From NCBI RefSeq assembly GCF_002483235.1, contig NZ_DLHN01000021.1, forward strand, positions 124,001 to 188,000: a DNA stretch of 64,000 nt, in the 5' to 3' direction. The notes beneath the pieces were generated by a model. That model saw only the letters and a list, made by a program, of their open reading frames with translations, was not told where the DNA came from and searched no databases. Origin of the DNA: Pedobacter glucosidilyticus (GTDB lineage Bacteria > Bacteroidota > Bacteroidia > Sphingobacteriales > Sphingobacteriaceae). Position numbers and translations under genes: made by a program. Shown here in pieces: positions 26,883 to 36,017 of this stretch. How positions within the stretch are numbered: position 1 is the first letter of the stretch; the number at the start of each line of letters is the position of its first letter.

Positions 26883-27001
26883 AGCTGGTACGGCAGCAGA
26901 TTATTAAAAGTACCAGCGTATTTTTCTAACCTCTATAAAAATCTAACCATAAATTTACCTATCAAATAAGCTTTACTCTGCCTAAGTATTGGCTATCAGA
27001 T
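26883..27001. repeat. 119-bp direct repeat flanking rhuM, right copy
   Basis: Truncated 3' end of a BtuF-like gene running into the genuine 3' end of the DUF6266 gene on the opposite strand. Sequence similarity stops sharply at 26883 and 27001. 26828-26882 is a short spacer. Confidence 0.95.
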
Positions 27002-27594
27002 TGTCTGGAACGGTCGGCTGCCATAAAGCCCATATAAACATCAACTTCTCGCTTAGTAAAATCTAATGGAAGCTGTAAGCTAAAATTTCCACTTTTACGT
27101 AATGTTCCATCATATACAACGCTTATTCCTTCTTTAGCTATAGGATCATAAACCAAAGCGAGTAATTGGTCTGCTAATCCTATATTTTGTGTCGCATCCC
27201 ATGAGAATTGCAAAACACCCTGCTCGGTATGGTTAAAATTAGGGTTTAAGGCCTGCTCAAGGTCTCCACCGCTTATCTTAAATAAAGCTGGGTCTATATA
27301 AAAGCCTGCATCATCAGCTACTAAAGCATGTTTTCTGGTATAGGCAATAGCAGCCCGATAGCCACCAGTTTTGGTGAAATATCCTTTATATCCAACTGTT
27401 AAAAGTTCTTGGACTGGCTTAAGATAATCCTGTATCAGTTTAAACTTAGCTTGATTGAGTAGTTCTTTTTCTGTGAAAACAGTTCTTTTTCTAGGCAAAG
27501 AGCGCATATAATTACCTCTGCTACTTTGTACGCCTACCACTGTTCCTACTTTTCCGCTAAAGGCACCTAGTATGCCTTCTTTCAATTTTCCCAT
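26962..27594 (-). CDS. DUF6266 family protein
   Basis: 210 aa beginning MGKLKEGILGAFSGKVGTVVG, the family's conserved glycine-rich start, then YMRSLPRKRTVFTEKELLNQAKFKLIQDYL and a beta-rich C-terminal half ending QYLGRVKLI. No signal peptide. DUF6266 proteins are a Bacteroidota-specific family of unknown function. The 3' end lies in the right rhuM-flanking repeat. A four-copy 11-bp direct repeat lies about 95-136 bp upstream of its start. Confidence 0.9.
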   Translation of the reverse strand: MGKLKEGILGAFSGKVGTVVGVQSSRGNYMRSLPRKRTVFTEKELLNQAKFKLIQDYLKPVQELLTVGYKGYFTKTGGYRAAIAYTRKHALVADDAGFYIDPALFKISGGDLEQALNPNFNHTEQGVLQFSWDATQNIGLADQLLALVYDPIAKEGISVVYDGTLRKSGNFSLQLPLDFTKREVDVYMGFMAADRSRQSDSQYLGRVKLI

Positions 27595-28121
27595 AGTTTG
27601 ATGTAGATTGATTTATATAAAACTAGTTAATTAATATGTAATTACAAAATATTTATAAGAAGTTTACAGGGTTAAAAAACAAGTGAGTACCCTGTTATGA
27701 CCCTGTTAGCACCCTGTTAGTACCCTGTTAGCTCTGGAAAATTAATAACCAATGATTTTTTTACTTAAAGGAAATATTTCATGTTTTTATAAAAAAAAGT
27801 GTTTTTTGAAGATGATAAAACTGATTAGTGATATTTGCCTAAGGCCCCTCGGTTTATAACAAGCACATCCAGAATCTGATACAGAAATATCACTGTGTTA
27901 TTTTATTAAACTTTTAAAAGCAATGCCTAGCTAGCGTTTGGATGATTCCTTAAAATGTATAAGGAAATATGATAAAAGATACATTGTTTGTGAAGCATAA
28001 GAAAAAGTTGAAACCCTTAATTAGCTAAGCACCGGAAGAAACCAACAGATTTTATAAAAGCATTTTTTATCCATTCAAGAAAATAAATATCTTCGTAGCC
28101 AAAATAAATATGGTTATACCT
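27595..28121. other. Intergenic region between DUF6266 and an outer-membrane protein
   Basis: About 527 bp. Apart from the 11-bp repeats there is no gene. 27876-27930 weakly resembles 25640-25700 next to rhuM (shared CTGATA..GAAATATCA..CTGTTATT pieces and TTTTAAAAGCAA), meaning unclear. Confidence 0.4.
27689..27730 (-). promoter_or_regulatory. Four direct repeats TAACAGGGT with exact 11-bp period
   Basis: ACCCTGTTA occurs at 27689, 27700, 27711 and 27722 (TAACAGGGT on the minus strand), one helical turn apart, upstream of DUF6266. A related TTAACCCTGTAA lies at 27664-27675. The array looks like an operator that binds a cooperative protein on one face of the DNA. Confidence 0.7.
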
Positions 28122-28886
28122 ATGAAGAAAATTTTACTTACTACAATAGTAATTACGATTGTAACAAATTTAAAAGCACAAACAACAACAACCAATTTAG
28201 CACCGAAACCAGTTATTGTTAAAACAACTGATACTTTAAAGAAAGACAGTGTTTCAAAGCCAGTAACACCATCTTTTTCTAAGTTTAGGCTAAGTGTTAG
28301 CGGAGGTTTAAGTTTTTTGTTAGCTAAAATTAACGATCAAGTACCTGCCGAGTCTAAAGATTATGTTAGAGATCTTAAATCCGGAGCTCATTTTAGTGTG
28401 GATGCAAGTTACTTTTGGAGAGAGCAAATTGGTTTAGGGTTAAAGTACATCAATTTTAATTCTAAGAATCAGGACGTTACTTTTTTTGATGATGGGTTTG
28501 GTCCTTCTCTCCAAGAAATAAGAGATAACATCACTACACAATTTATTGGTCCAGTGCTTTATAGCCGTTACTATTCTAAAAGTAGAAAAACAGAATTGGT
28601 AACAGGTTTTGGGTTAGGATATTTAGATTATAGAAATAATGCAAATTATGCAGGTTCTTATGTCCTCATAAAAGGAGGTACTTTTGGTGCGAGTATAGAT
28701 TTTAGTGCAGATTTTTGTCTTACAAAAAAGCTTTCTTTAGGTCTTGGTTTAGGTTTAGTAGGGGGTACGCTAAAGAAGTATGACTTGCAAGTTGGTAATA
28801 TGACCCAAACCGTTGAACTAGAAGAAGGCAATTATGAAAGCTTAACCAGACTTGATATTTTCACAGGTTTAAGATGGAAATTATAA
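28122..28886 (+). CDS. Outer-membrane beta-barrel protein, 254 aa
   Basis: Start at ATG 28122 gives a clean signal peptide (MKKILLTTIVITIVTNLKAQ); an in-frame ATG at 28110 adds four residues. A Thr/Pro/Lys-rich linker (residues ~22-55) is followed by a barrel: FRLSVSGGLSFLLAKI, YFWREQIGLGLKYINF, TELVTGFGLGYLDYRN, LSLGLGLGLVGG, and the terminal strand LDIFTGLRWKL. Resembles OmpX/OmpA-barrel type proteins of Bacteroidota. Role unknown. Confidence 0.8.
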   Translation: MKKILLTTIVITIVTNLKAQTTTTNLAPKPVIVKTTDTLKKDSVSKPVTPSFSKFRLSVSGGLSFLLAKINDQVPAESKDYVRDLKSGAHFSVDASYFWREQIGLGLKYINFNSKNQDVTFFDDGFGPSLQEIRDNITTQFIGPVLYSRYYSKSRKTELVTGFGLGYLDYRNNANYAGSYVLIKGGTFGASIDFSADFCLTKKLSLGLGLGLVGGTLKKYDLQVGNMTQTVELEEGNYESLTRLDIFTGLRWKL

Positions 28887-28987
28887 ACCTATAAAGCTTT
28901 AATAGATTGCAACCTATTGATGATGAAATGTTTATAAGGATAATATTAGGCTTATCCCTTAAAAATCAAAAAAAATAAGAAAAGCAT

Positions 28988-29018
28988 TTGATTTAAATAA
29001 GACAAATTATATCTTTGC
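28988..29018 (+). promoter_or_regulatory. Bacteroidetes-type promoter of tRNA-Leu
   Basis: TTTG at 28988-28991, 19-bp spacer, TATCTTTG at 29011-29018. This is an exact match to the TTTG-N19-TAnnTTTG primary sigma consensus of the phylum, about 40 bp before the tRNA. Confidence 0.85.
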
Positions 29019-29060
29019 AGTCCCAAAACGTTAAAGCCTTTTGGAAATAAAATCCTAAAT

Positions 29061-29142
29061 GCGGAAGTGGCGTAATTGGTAGCCGCACCAGACTTAGGAT
29101 CTGGCGCTTCACGGCGTGGGGGTTCGAGTCCCTTCTTCCGCA
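29061..29142 (+). tRNA. tRNA-Leu (UAG anticodon)
   Basis: Complete cloverleaf of 82 nt. Acceptor arms GCGGAAG (29061-29067) and CTTCCGC (29135-29141), discriminator A. Anticodon stem CCAGA/TCTGG encloses a loop with TAG at 29095-29097. A long variable arm and T-loop GGTTCGAGTC confirm class II leucine tRNA. The 3' CCA is not encoded. Confidence 0.97.
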
Positions 29143-29148
29143 CAAACC

Positions 29149-29179
29149 AATCCCTTTCAAGAAATTGAGAGGGATTTTT
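29149..29179 (+). terminator. tRNA-Leu terminator with GAAA tetraloop
   Basis: 12-bp stem AATCCCTTTCAA / TTGAGAGGGATT (one G-U) closed by GAAA, followed by T5. It precedes the trigger factor start at 29214. Confidence 0.85.
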
Positions 29180-29213
29180 GTATAGAGTCGTATCATTTAA
29201 AAAATACTCAGAA

Positions 29214-30557
29214 ATGAACATTACACAGGAAAAAACCGGTGATCTTAATGCAGTGGTAACCGTAAAAATCAGTCCTGATGATTACCAGGAGAAAGTAAAT
29301 AAAGCCATTAAAGAACAGGCTAAAAAAGCTAAAATTCCAGGATTTCGTCCAGGAATGGTTCCTCCTTCACATATCAAAAAAATGTATGGTAAAAGTATTT
29401 TAGTGGATGAAATCAATACCTTGCTTTCTGATACTGTAAATAACTATTTACAACAAAATAACATCGAAATTTTAGGGCAGCCGCTTCCAAAAGAAGATGA
29501 TAGCCAGTTTAATTGGGATTTTAACGATGAGTTTGTATTCAACTACGAGCTTGGTCTAGCACCAGAAATAAATGTTGAGTTTACTTCAAAAGACAAGTTA
29601 ACGCAATACGTAGTAAAAGCAGACAAAGAAACTTTAGATGCTCGTATCAAAAACATCAGAAGAAGTTATGGTAAAATGACTAATCCTGAAGTTGTAGAAG
29701 CGGGTGATGTTATTTTTGGCGAGTTTGTTCAGCTAGATCAACATAACGAAGTTTTAGAAGGTGGTATCAATGTAACTTCTTCTTTAAGATTAGAGATTGT
29801 AAGTGATGAAAAAGTTCAAAAGTCACTTATCGGCTTGAAAAAAGGCGATGTTGTTGAAGCTTTTGATTTAGTAAATGCAGTTAACGACAATACACAAATC
29901 GTTAAAATCTTAAAATTAGATGAGGAAAATCCAATCATCCCTCAAACTAAATTTAAGTTAACCGTTAAAAATATCAATAGATTAGAAGAAGCTGATTTAA
30001 ATCAGGAGTTTTTTGATAAACTATTTGGTGAGGGTGCAGTAACTACAGAAGCAGAATTTGTAGCAAAAATTACAGAAGAAGTTGAGTCTATGATGGCTCA
30101 GGATGCAGACCGTAAGTTAGCAGCAGATTTATACCAATACGGTGCTTCTAAAGCAGATATGCAATTGCCTGATGATTTCTTGAAAAGATGGTTAAAAATG
30201 ACCAATAAGGAATTAACAGACGAAGAATTAGAAAAAGGTTATGATGATTTTGCTAAAAACCTAAGATGGACTTTAGTAGAAAATAAAATCATTAAGGATA
30301 ATAGCATCGAAATCAAGTATGAGGATGTTTTAGAAGCAGCTAAGCAACGTTTAGATGCGCAGTTTAGAATGTATAGCCCTCAAGCCTTAACAGAAGAGCA
30401 ATTGAGCCAATATGCTGTACAGTTTTTACAAACTAAAGAAAATGCTAACCGTATTTTTGATGAGGTTAAAGCTCAAAAAGTATTTGATTTCTTGAAAACT
30501 GTTATCACGTTAGATAAAAAAGAAATTGATTATGTGAAATTTCAAGAGTTAGCTTAA
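29214..30557 (+). CDS. tig: Trigger factor
   Basis: Ribosome-associated folding chaperone, 447 aa. The ribosome-docking signature GFRPGMVP is at 43-50, in KIPGFRPGMVPPSHIKKMYGK. A PPIase-like middle domain (about 150-240: VEAGDVIFGEFVQLD...) and the helical C-terminal arms follow. ATG at 29214 is used: an earlier in-frame TTG (29178) lies in the tRNA terminator. The order tig-clpP-clpX, here interrupted by one lipoprotein gene, is the classical bacterial arrangement. Confidence 0.96.
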   Translation: MNITQEKTGDLNAVVTVKISPDDYQEKVNKAIKEQAKKAKIPGFRPGMVPPSHIKKMYGKSILVDEINTLLSDTVNNYLQQNNIEILGQPLPKEDDSQFNWDFNDEFVFNYELGLAPEINVEFTSKDKLTQYVVKADKETLDARIKNIRRSYGKMTNPEVVEAGDVIFGEFVQLDQHNEVLEGGINVTSSLRLEIVSDEKVQKSLIGLKKGDVVEAFDLVNAVNDNTQIVKILKLDEENPIIPQTKFKLTVKNINRLEEADLNQEFFDKLFGEGAVTTEAEFVAKITEEVESMMAQDADRKLAADLYQYGASKADMQLPDDFLKRWLKMTNKELTDEELEKGYDDFAKNLRWTLVENKIIKDNSIEIKYEDVLEAAKQRLDAQFRMYSPQALTEEQLSQYAVQFLQTKENANRIFDEVKAQKVFDFLKTVITLDKKEIDYVKFQELA

Positions 30558-30574
30558 TTTAAGTTACCTCGGGC

Positions 30575-30609
30575 AAAAAGCAGCTTCAAAAGAGCTGCTT
30601 TTTTTTTTT
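30575..30609 (+). terminator. Terminator of tig
   Basis: AAGCAGCT / AGCTGCTT stem flanked by an A run and a run of more than ten T. Confidence 0.92.
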
Positions 30610-30664
30610 CTAATTATGAGAAGTTAAATTTTTAATTAAGTTTGAAAATTATAAATAACTATTT

Positions 30665-31090
30665 ATGAAAAATAACTTTACACTATTTTTATTATTAACT
30701 ATAACCACGTTCATAGGTTGTAAAAAAGATAATAACACTTTAGATACCCGTTTAAAAGGAAGGTGGGACGCAAAAAGTTTTGTGCATGAGGAATTTATTA
30801 ATGGAGTATTGCAGCAGCCCAAACCTAATGAAATTCACTATTCTAGCACTAAATATATCATATTTACTGATAATGAAGCAAGCTTTTATGATAAGAATGA
30901 TATATTGATAGAGCAGTGGACCTATACCTTAAAAGATGACAAAATAACTTTTAAACAATATGATATTACTACAGTCTTTCCCATTAAATTTAATGGTGCT
31001 GATGAGTTTTTTACTGTTTTTCGTTATGATATATCGATTCAAAATAAGGAGTATGCAATAAATACTAGTACATATACAAGAAGTAAATAA
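30665..31090 (+). CDS. Lipocalin-like small lipoprotein
   Basis: 141 aa; lipobox F-I-G-C (C19) then KKDNN. Body resembles other Bacteroidota lipocalin-like lipoproteins (LKGRWDAKSFVHEEF, YIIFTDNEASFYDKNDILIEQWTYTLKDDKITF). Inserted between tig and clpP with its own leader. Function unknown. Confidence 0.75.
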   Translation: MKNNFTLFLLLTITTFIGCKKDNNTLDTRLKGRWDAKSFVHEEFINGVLQQPKPNEIHYSSTKYIIFTDNEASFYDKNDILIEQWTYTLKDDKITFKQYDITTVFPIKFNGADEFFTVFRYDISIQNKEYAINTSTYTRSK

Positions 31091-31337
31091 TATCTTTTAT
31101 ATCAGGGTTGGTATCTCATGCCTATAAAAATATAACTTTAAATGTTTAGATTAAAGATTATAATAAAGGGGGTATATTGATAAAAATTACAACCAATTGA
31201 TGATGATTTAACTTAAATATGAATTTTATTAAATACTTTGGCAATTGAAAACAAAGCAGCAATAAGACCGTTAAAAAGAAGAAATACAAGATTTAAATTC
31301 CAGTTTAAAATCGATAAAATAGAAATAAAATATAATC

Positions 31338-32039
31338 ATGAATATAGATAAAAACGAGTTCCGTAAATATGCCGTTAAGCACCACAGAATAGGTGGTATG
31401 CATGTAGATAAATACATCAATAATGTAGAAGGGATCATGATGCCAAAATCCATGACACCTTATATCATAGAAGAGCGCCAGTTAAATGTTGCTCAGATGG
31501 ATGTTTTTTCGAGATTGATGATGGATCGTATCATTTTCTTGGGCGATGCCGTATATGATCAAAATGCCAATATCATTCAAGCACAGTTGTTGTTTTTACA
31601 ATCTACAGATGCTAAACGTGATATTCAGATATACATCAACTCGCCAGGAGGTTCTGTATATGCAGGTTTAGGTATTTATGATACCATGCAATTTATATCT
31701 CCAGATGTGGCAACCATTTGTACAGGTATGGCAGCATCTATGGGTGCGGTATTGATGTGTGCGGGCGCAAAAGGTAAAAGAGCTGCTTTACCGCATGCCC
31801 GTATCATGATTCACCAGCCATCTGGTGGGGCACAAGGTGTGGCTTCAGATATGGAAATCAATTTAAGAGAAATGCTAAAGCTTAAAAAAGAGCTTTATGA
31901 TATCATTTCTAAACATTCTGGTCAAACTTATGAGTGGGTAGAGAAAGCATCAGACCGTGATTATTGGATGAAAGCAGATGAAGCCAAAGAATTTGGAATG
32001 ATTGATGAAGTGTTAAGCGTAAATTCAAATAAACAATAA
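31338..32039 (+). CDS. clpP: ATP-dependent Clp protease proteolytic subunit
   Basis: Serine protease subunit of ClpXP, 233 aa. Catalytic triad S134 (TGMAASMG), H159 (MIHQPSGG) and D208 (SDRDYW). The N-terminal ~35-residue extension with MPKSMTPYIIEERQ immediately before the fold is usual in Bacteroidota. Stop TAA overlaps the clpX ATG by one base (TAATG), so translation is coupled. Confidence 0.97.
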   Translation: MNIDKNEFRKYAVKHHRIGGMHVDKYINNVEGIMMPKSMTPYIIEERQLNVAQMDVFSRLMMDRIIFLGDAVYDQNANIIQAQLLFLQSTDAKRDIQIYINSPGGSVYAGLGIYDTMQFISPDVATICTGMAASMGAVLMCAGAKGKRAALPHARIMIHQPSGGAQGVASDMEINLREMLKLKKELYDIISKHSGQTYEWVEKASDRDYWMKADEAKEFGMIDEVLSVNSNKQ

Positions 32040-33280
32040 TGAGTAAAAATCAAAAAGATATCAAATGCTCTTTCTGTGGTGCTGGTAAGCAGGATTCTTT
32101 AATGCTTATTGCCGGATTGGATGCGCACATTTGTGATAAATGCGTGGCACAGGCTAATGATATTCTGGCAGAAGAATTTACCCTAAGAAAAGGTAAAAAT
32201 GCACATGCCACCCTTACTTTATTAAAACCACAAGAAATAAAAAGCCATATAGACCAATATGTAATAGGGCAGGATAGTGCCAAAAAAGTATTGGCCGTTG
32301 CGGTTTATAACCATTATAAAAGGCTTAACCAAAAAATTGGTAAAGATGAAATAGAGATTGAAAAATCTAACATCATGATGGTAGGCGAAACAGGTACAGG
32401 TAAAACCTTGTTAGCTAAAACTATTGCCAAAATTTTAAATGTACCTTTTTGTATTTGTGATGCTACAGTTTTAACCGAAGCAGGTTATGTTGGCGAAGAT
32501 GTGGAGAGCATCTTAACCCGCTTGCTACAAGCTGCCGATTATGATGTAGCTGCGGCAGAAAGAGGGATTGTGTATATTGATGAGGTTGATAAAGTAGCTC
32601 GTAAAAGTGATAATCCATCTATTACAAGAGATGTTTCTGGTGAAGGTGTGCAACAGGCCTTGCTAAAAATATTGGAAGGTACTATTGTAAATGTACCTCC
32701 TCAGGGCGGTCGTAAACATCCCGATCAAAAAATGATTCCGGTAAATACCAATAACATCCTATTTATTTGCGGAGGTGCTTTTGACGGTATCGAAAAGAAA
32801 ATTGCCAACCGTTTAAGAACACAAACTGTAGGCTATAAAATTAAAACGGAAGATAGTGAGGTAGATCTAGAAAATCTGTATAAATACATCACACCGCAAG
32901 ATTTAAAATCTTTCGGGATGATACCAGAGTTGATAGGAAGGGTGCCCGTATTAACTTATCTTAATCCTTTAGATAGAGAAACTTTATTAAACATCTTAAC
33001 AGAACCTAAAAACTCATTGATTAAACAGTACAAAAAACTGTTTGAGTATGAGGATATCAGTTTAGAGTTTACCAAAGAGGTTTATGAGTTTATTGTAGAT
33101 AAAGCTTTAGAGTTTAAGTTAGGAGCTCGTGGTTTAAGATCTATTTGCGAAGCCATCATGATTGATGCGATGTTTGAAATACCATCACAGAAGCAGAAGT
33201 CGAAAACTTTACTGATAGACATGGATTATGCCCGGGAGAAATTTGAAAAATCAGATCTCAAAAAATTAAAAGTTGCATAA
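32039..33280 (+). CDS. clpX: ATP-dependent unfoldase ClpX
   Basis: AAA+ unfoldase partner of ClpP, 413 aa. The zinc-binding domain has C10-x2-C13 and C32-x2-C35. Walker A GETGTGKT at 116-123, Walker [11 protein letters not shown], pore loop GYVGEDVE (GYVG) and the arginine-finger region follow. C-terminal domain with [11 protein letters not shown]. Overlaps clpP by one base. Confidence 0.97.
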   Translation: MSKNQKDIKCSFCGAGKQDSLMLIAGLDAHICDKCVAQANDILAEEFTLRKGKNAHATLTLLKPQEIKSHIDQYVIGQDSAKKVLAVAVYNHYKRLNQKIGKDEIEIEKSNIMMVGETGTGKTLLAKTIAKILNVPFCICDATVLTEAGYVGEDVESILTRLLQAADYDVAAAERGIVYIDEVDKVARKSDNPSITRDVSGEGVQQALLKILEGTIVNVPPQGGRKHPDQKMIPVNTNNILFICGGAFDGIEKKIANRLRTQTVGYKIKTEDSEVDLENLYKYITPQDLKSFGMIPELIGRVPVLTYLNPLDRETLLNILTEPKNSLIKQYKKLFEYEDISLEFTKEVYEFIVDKALEFKLGARGLRSICEAIMIDAMFEIPSQKQKSKTLLIDMDYAREKFEKSDLKKLKVA

Positions 33281-33286
33281 TTGAAG

Positions 33287-33316
33287 CGCCCCGGACAAAT
33301 ATCACGGGGCGTTTTT
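33287..33316 (+). terminator. Terminator of clpP-clpX
   Basis: CGCCCCG / CGGGGCG stem with a T5 tail immediately after clpX. Confidence 0.92.
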
Positions 33317-33351
33317 GTTATCAACCATGGTTATAATTAAAAAAGAAATTT

Positions 33352-34206
33352 ATGAACGAAGAGAAAGACGTGAAAAAGAAAACAGTTAAGGTACCAGAAC
33401 ATGAAGTAAATAGTCCTGTAAAAGTTGGACTGAAATCTAAAGATGATATCGTGAAAAACTGGCTGCCACGTTATACTGGCAGAGCTTTAGATGAATTTGG
33501 TGATTACATCATCTTAACTAATTTTTCTAAATATGTGCAGCTATTTGCTGATTGGCATAACGGAGCGCCCATATATGGTTTAGATAAACCTATGCAAAGC
33601 GTAACTGCAGATGGTATTACCATTATCAATTTTGGGATGGGGAGTGCCTTAGCGGCTACCATGATGGATTTATTAACTGCCATAAAACCCAAAGCAGTAG
33701 TTTTTTTAGGTAAATGCGGTGGTTTAAAAAAGAAAAATCAAATAGGGGATTTGATTCTTCCTATTGCTGCCATTAGAGGAGAAGGAACTTCTAACGATTA
33801 TCTGCCGGCAGAAGTACCAGCATTACCTGCTTTTGCTTTGCAGAAAGCTATTTCTACTACCATAAGAGACCACTCTAGAGACTATTGGACGGGAACCGTT
33901 TATACTACCAACAGAAGGGTTTGGGAGCATGACAGAGAGTTTAAAAAGTACTTGAAAGGTTTGAGGGCTATGGCTATTGACATGGAGACAGCTACCATAT
34001 TTACCACCGGCTTTGCCAACAAAATACCAACCGGAGCTATCTTATTGGTATCAGACCAACCCATGATTCCGGAAGGTGTTAAAACTGCAGAAGCAGATGC
34101 CTCACAAACAGCCGTAAAACATGTAGAGTCTCATTTAAAAATAGGTATAGACTCTTTAAAACAATTAATCAACAACGGATTAACGGTTAAGCATTTGAAG
34201 TTTTAA
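33352..34206 (+). CDS. amn: AMP nucleosidase
   Basis: Purine-salvage enzyme that cleaves AMP to adenine and ribose 5-phosphate. 284 aa, the short form common in Bacteroidota, with only the phosphorylase-fold catalytic domain. Motifs: TIINFGMGSALAATMMDLL, AVVFLGKCGGLKKKNQIGDLILP, AIDMETATIFTTGF and the catalytic LLVSDQP. The last 96 bp (34111-34206) recur twice downstream (35003-35097, 35897-35991) after each copy of a 187-residue gene. Confidence 0.93.
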   Translation: MNEEKDVKKKTVKVPEHEVNSPVKVGLKSKDDIVKNWLPRYTGRALDEFGDYIILTNFSKYVQLFADWHNGAPIYGLDKPMQSVTADGITIINFGMGSALAATMMDLLTAIKPKAVVFLGKCGGLKKKNQIGDLILPIAAIRGEGTSNDYLPAEVPALPAFALQKAISTTIRDHSRDYWTGTVYTTNRRVWEHDREFKKYLKGLRAMAIDMETATIFTTGFANKIPTGAILLVSDQPMIPEGVKTAEADASQTAVKHVESHLKIGIDSLKQLINNGLTVKHLKF

Positions 34207-34416
34207 GGATTGATTTCTATCAGAATGGTTAGAAATCCTGTTAAGTATCCGAGGGTATCGTCTGTTAAAGTAGTTTTATGATGTTTATTTAAATTGTGAT
34301 AAAGATAATTTTACAAACCAATATGTTTGTATCTGATAAGGTTAAGGGATTTTTTAGGATATATGTTTTAAACTTATTTTAACAGAATGAAATAAATAGT
34401 TTTAATTTATCTAGCT

Positions 34417-34980
34417 ATGGAAAAAGAAAACGAGCAATTGCTTGAAAAGATTAAGGGATGCATCAGCTATTATTACCCTAAAGGTTTGAATGAGATATTT
34501 GATTGGGAGGAAATGTATGAAACTGTAGAGTACAAATCCTTAATGCAAAAATTAGAAGAATCAGGCAGCGATTGGTCGCAATGGAATTTATTTAAAGAAA
34601 ATTTGGATAGTATGGGAATTGGTTTTTTAGATTATTCTACACCTGCTAGTTATAATGGATGTTTTCATATACAAATTAAATTGTTCGAATCACTTCTTTT
34701 ATTGATATGTGTAAGTCCAATATTTCCAGCTTATTTTTTTATGATACTTGAAACTAATTCTAAAGAAACCTTTTGGTGTAAATGTCCTTGGGAACATGAG
34801 CAACTTCATCAAGTACTCGAACTTTTTAAAAGCATATATCCAAAGCATATTTTAATCCCAGAGGAAATATTAAAAGTGAAAATTCCTAATTATTCGGTAG
34901 ATCCTTTTGATCTGGGAAAAGCCAGAGTTATAAACTATTTATTTACCCATCTGACTCAATTCGATGATATGCTGATTTGA
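34417..34980 (+). CDS. Unknown 187-aa protein, tandem copy 1
   Basis: No recognised family. Soluble, acidic; starts MEKENEQLLEKIKGCISYYYPKGLNEIFDWEEMYETVEYK, and the centre is hydrophobic (FESLLLLICVSPIFPAYFFMILET) and carries FWCKCPWEHEQLHQVLELFKSIYPKH. Size, fold-like helix-sheet mix and tandem paralogy recall immunity proteins of polymorphic toxins, but no toxin is present and this is only a guess. It follows amn in the same direction without an intervening terminator and may be read through from it. Confidence 0.75.
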   Translation: MEKENEQLLEKIKGCISYYYPKGLNEIFDWEEMYETVEYKSLMQKLEESGSDWSQWNLFKENLDSMGIGFLDYSTPASYNGCFHIQIKLFESLLLLICVSPIFPAYFFMILETNSKETFWCKCPWEHEQLHQVLELFKSIYPKHILIPEEILKVKIPNYSVDPFDLGKARVINYLFTHLTQFDDMLI

Positions 34981-35002
34981 GATTTATTAGTTTAATAGAA
35001 AA

Positions 35003-35097
35003 GCTGTAAAGTTATAGAATCTCACTTAAAAATAGGTGTAGTATCTTTAAAACAATTAATCAATAACGGATTAACTGTAAAGCACCTGAAGTTTTAA
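35003..35097 (+). pseudogene. Displaced amn 3'-end fragment, copy 2
   Basis: 95 bp matching the last 96 bp of amn, with a 1-nt deletion and a stop early in frame, so non-coding. The 34981-35310 gap holds this fragment and a repeat of the leader in front of copy 1. Confidence 0.95.
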
Positions 35098-35310
35098 GGA
35101 TTAATGATTGATTTTGTATCAAGAAGGTTATAAATCCTGCTAAATATCAAAGGTTATAACCTTTTACGGTAACTTTATGATGGTTATTTAAATTGTGATA
35201 AAGATAGTTTTACAAATATACTAGTGTCTGATAAGGTTAAGGGATTTTTTAGGGTATATATTTTAAATTCATTTTAATAGAATGAAATAAATAGTTTTAA
35301 TTACCTAGCT

Positions 35311-35874
35311 ATGGAAAAAGAAAACGAGCAATTGCTTGAAAAGATAAAAAGCTGCATCAGCTATTATTACCCTAAAGGTTTGAATGAGGTATTTGATTGG
35401 GAGGTAATGTATGAAACCGTAGAGTACAAATCCTTAATGCAAAAATTAGAAGAATCCGGTAGCGATTGGTCGCAGTGGAATCTGTTTAAAGAGAATTTGG
35501 ATAAAATGAAATTTTTTTTTGTAGATTATTCCATGCCTACGAGTTATAATGGATGTTTTTATATGCAAATTTGCTTGTTCGAATCACTTATTTTAACGAT
35601 ATGTGTAAGTCCAATATTTCCAGCTTATTTCTTTATGATACTTGAAACTAATTCCAGAGAAACCTTTTGGTGTAAATGTCCTTGGGAACATGAGCAACTT
35701 CATCAAGTACTCGAACTTTTTAAAAGTATATATCCAAAGCATGTTCTAATCCCAGAGGAAGTATTAAAAGTAAAAATCCCTGATTATTCAGTAGATCCTT
35801 TTGATCTGGGAAAAGCCAGAGTTATAAACTATTTGTTTACCTATTTGCCTCAATACGATGATTTGTTGATTTGA
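35311..35874 (+). CDS. Unknown 187-aa protein, tandem copy 2
   Basis: Paralogue of the gene at 34417, same length, differing mainly around residues 65-95 (DKMKFFFVDYSMPTSYNGCFYMQICLFESLILTICV). Period between the two units is 894 bp, including leader and trailing amn fragment. Both frames are intact, so both copies appear to be under selection or recent. Function unknown. Confidence 0.75.
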   Translation: MEKENEQLLEKIKSCISYYYPKGLNEVFDWEVMYETVEYKSLMQKLEESGSDWSQWNLFKENLDKMKFFFVDYSMPTSYNGCFYMQICLFESLILTICVSPIFPAYFFMILETNSRETFWCKCPWEHEQLHQVLELFKSIYPKHVLIPEEVLKVKIPDYSVDPFDLGKARVINYLFTYLPQYDDLLI

Positions 35875-35896
35875 GATTTATTAGTTTAATAGAAAA

Positions 35897-35991
35897 GCTG
35901 TAAAGTTATAGAATCTCACCTAAAAATAGGTGTAGTATCTTTAAAACAATTAATCAACAACGGATTAACGGTTAAGCATTTGAAGTTTTAA
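35897..35991 (+). pseudogene. Displaced amn 3'-end fragment, copy 3
   Basis: 95 bp; its last ~50 bp (35955-35991 region) match the true amn end better than copy 2 does. It is followed at once by the likely native amn terminator. Confidence 0.95.
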
Positions 35992-36017
35992 GGATTAACT
36001 TATTTATATATCTTAGA

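Noticed and set aside
27689..27730. Possible CRISPR array
   Set aside because: Period is 11 bp with almost no spacer; no cas genes in the window.
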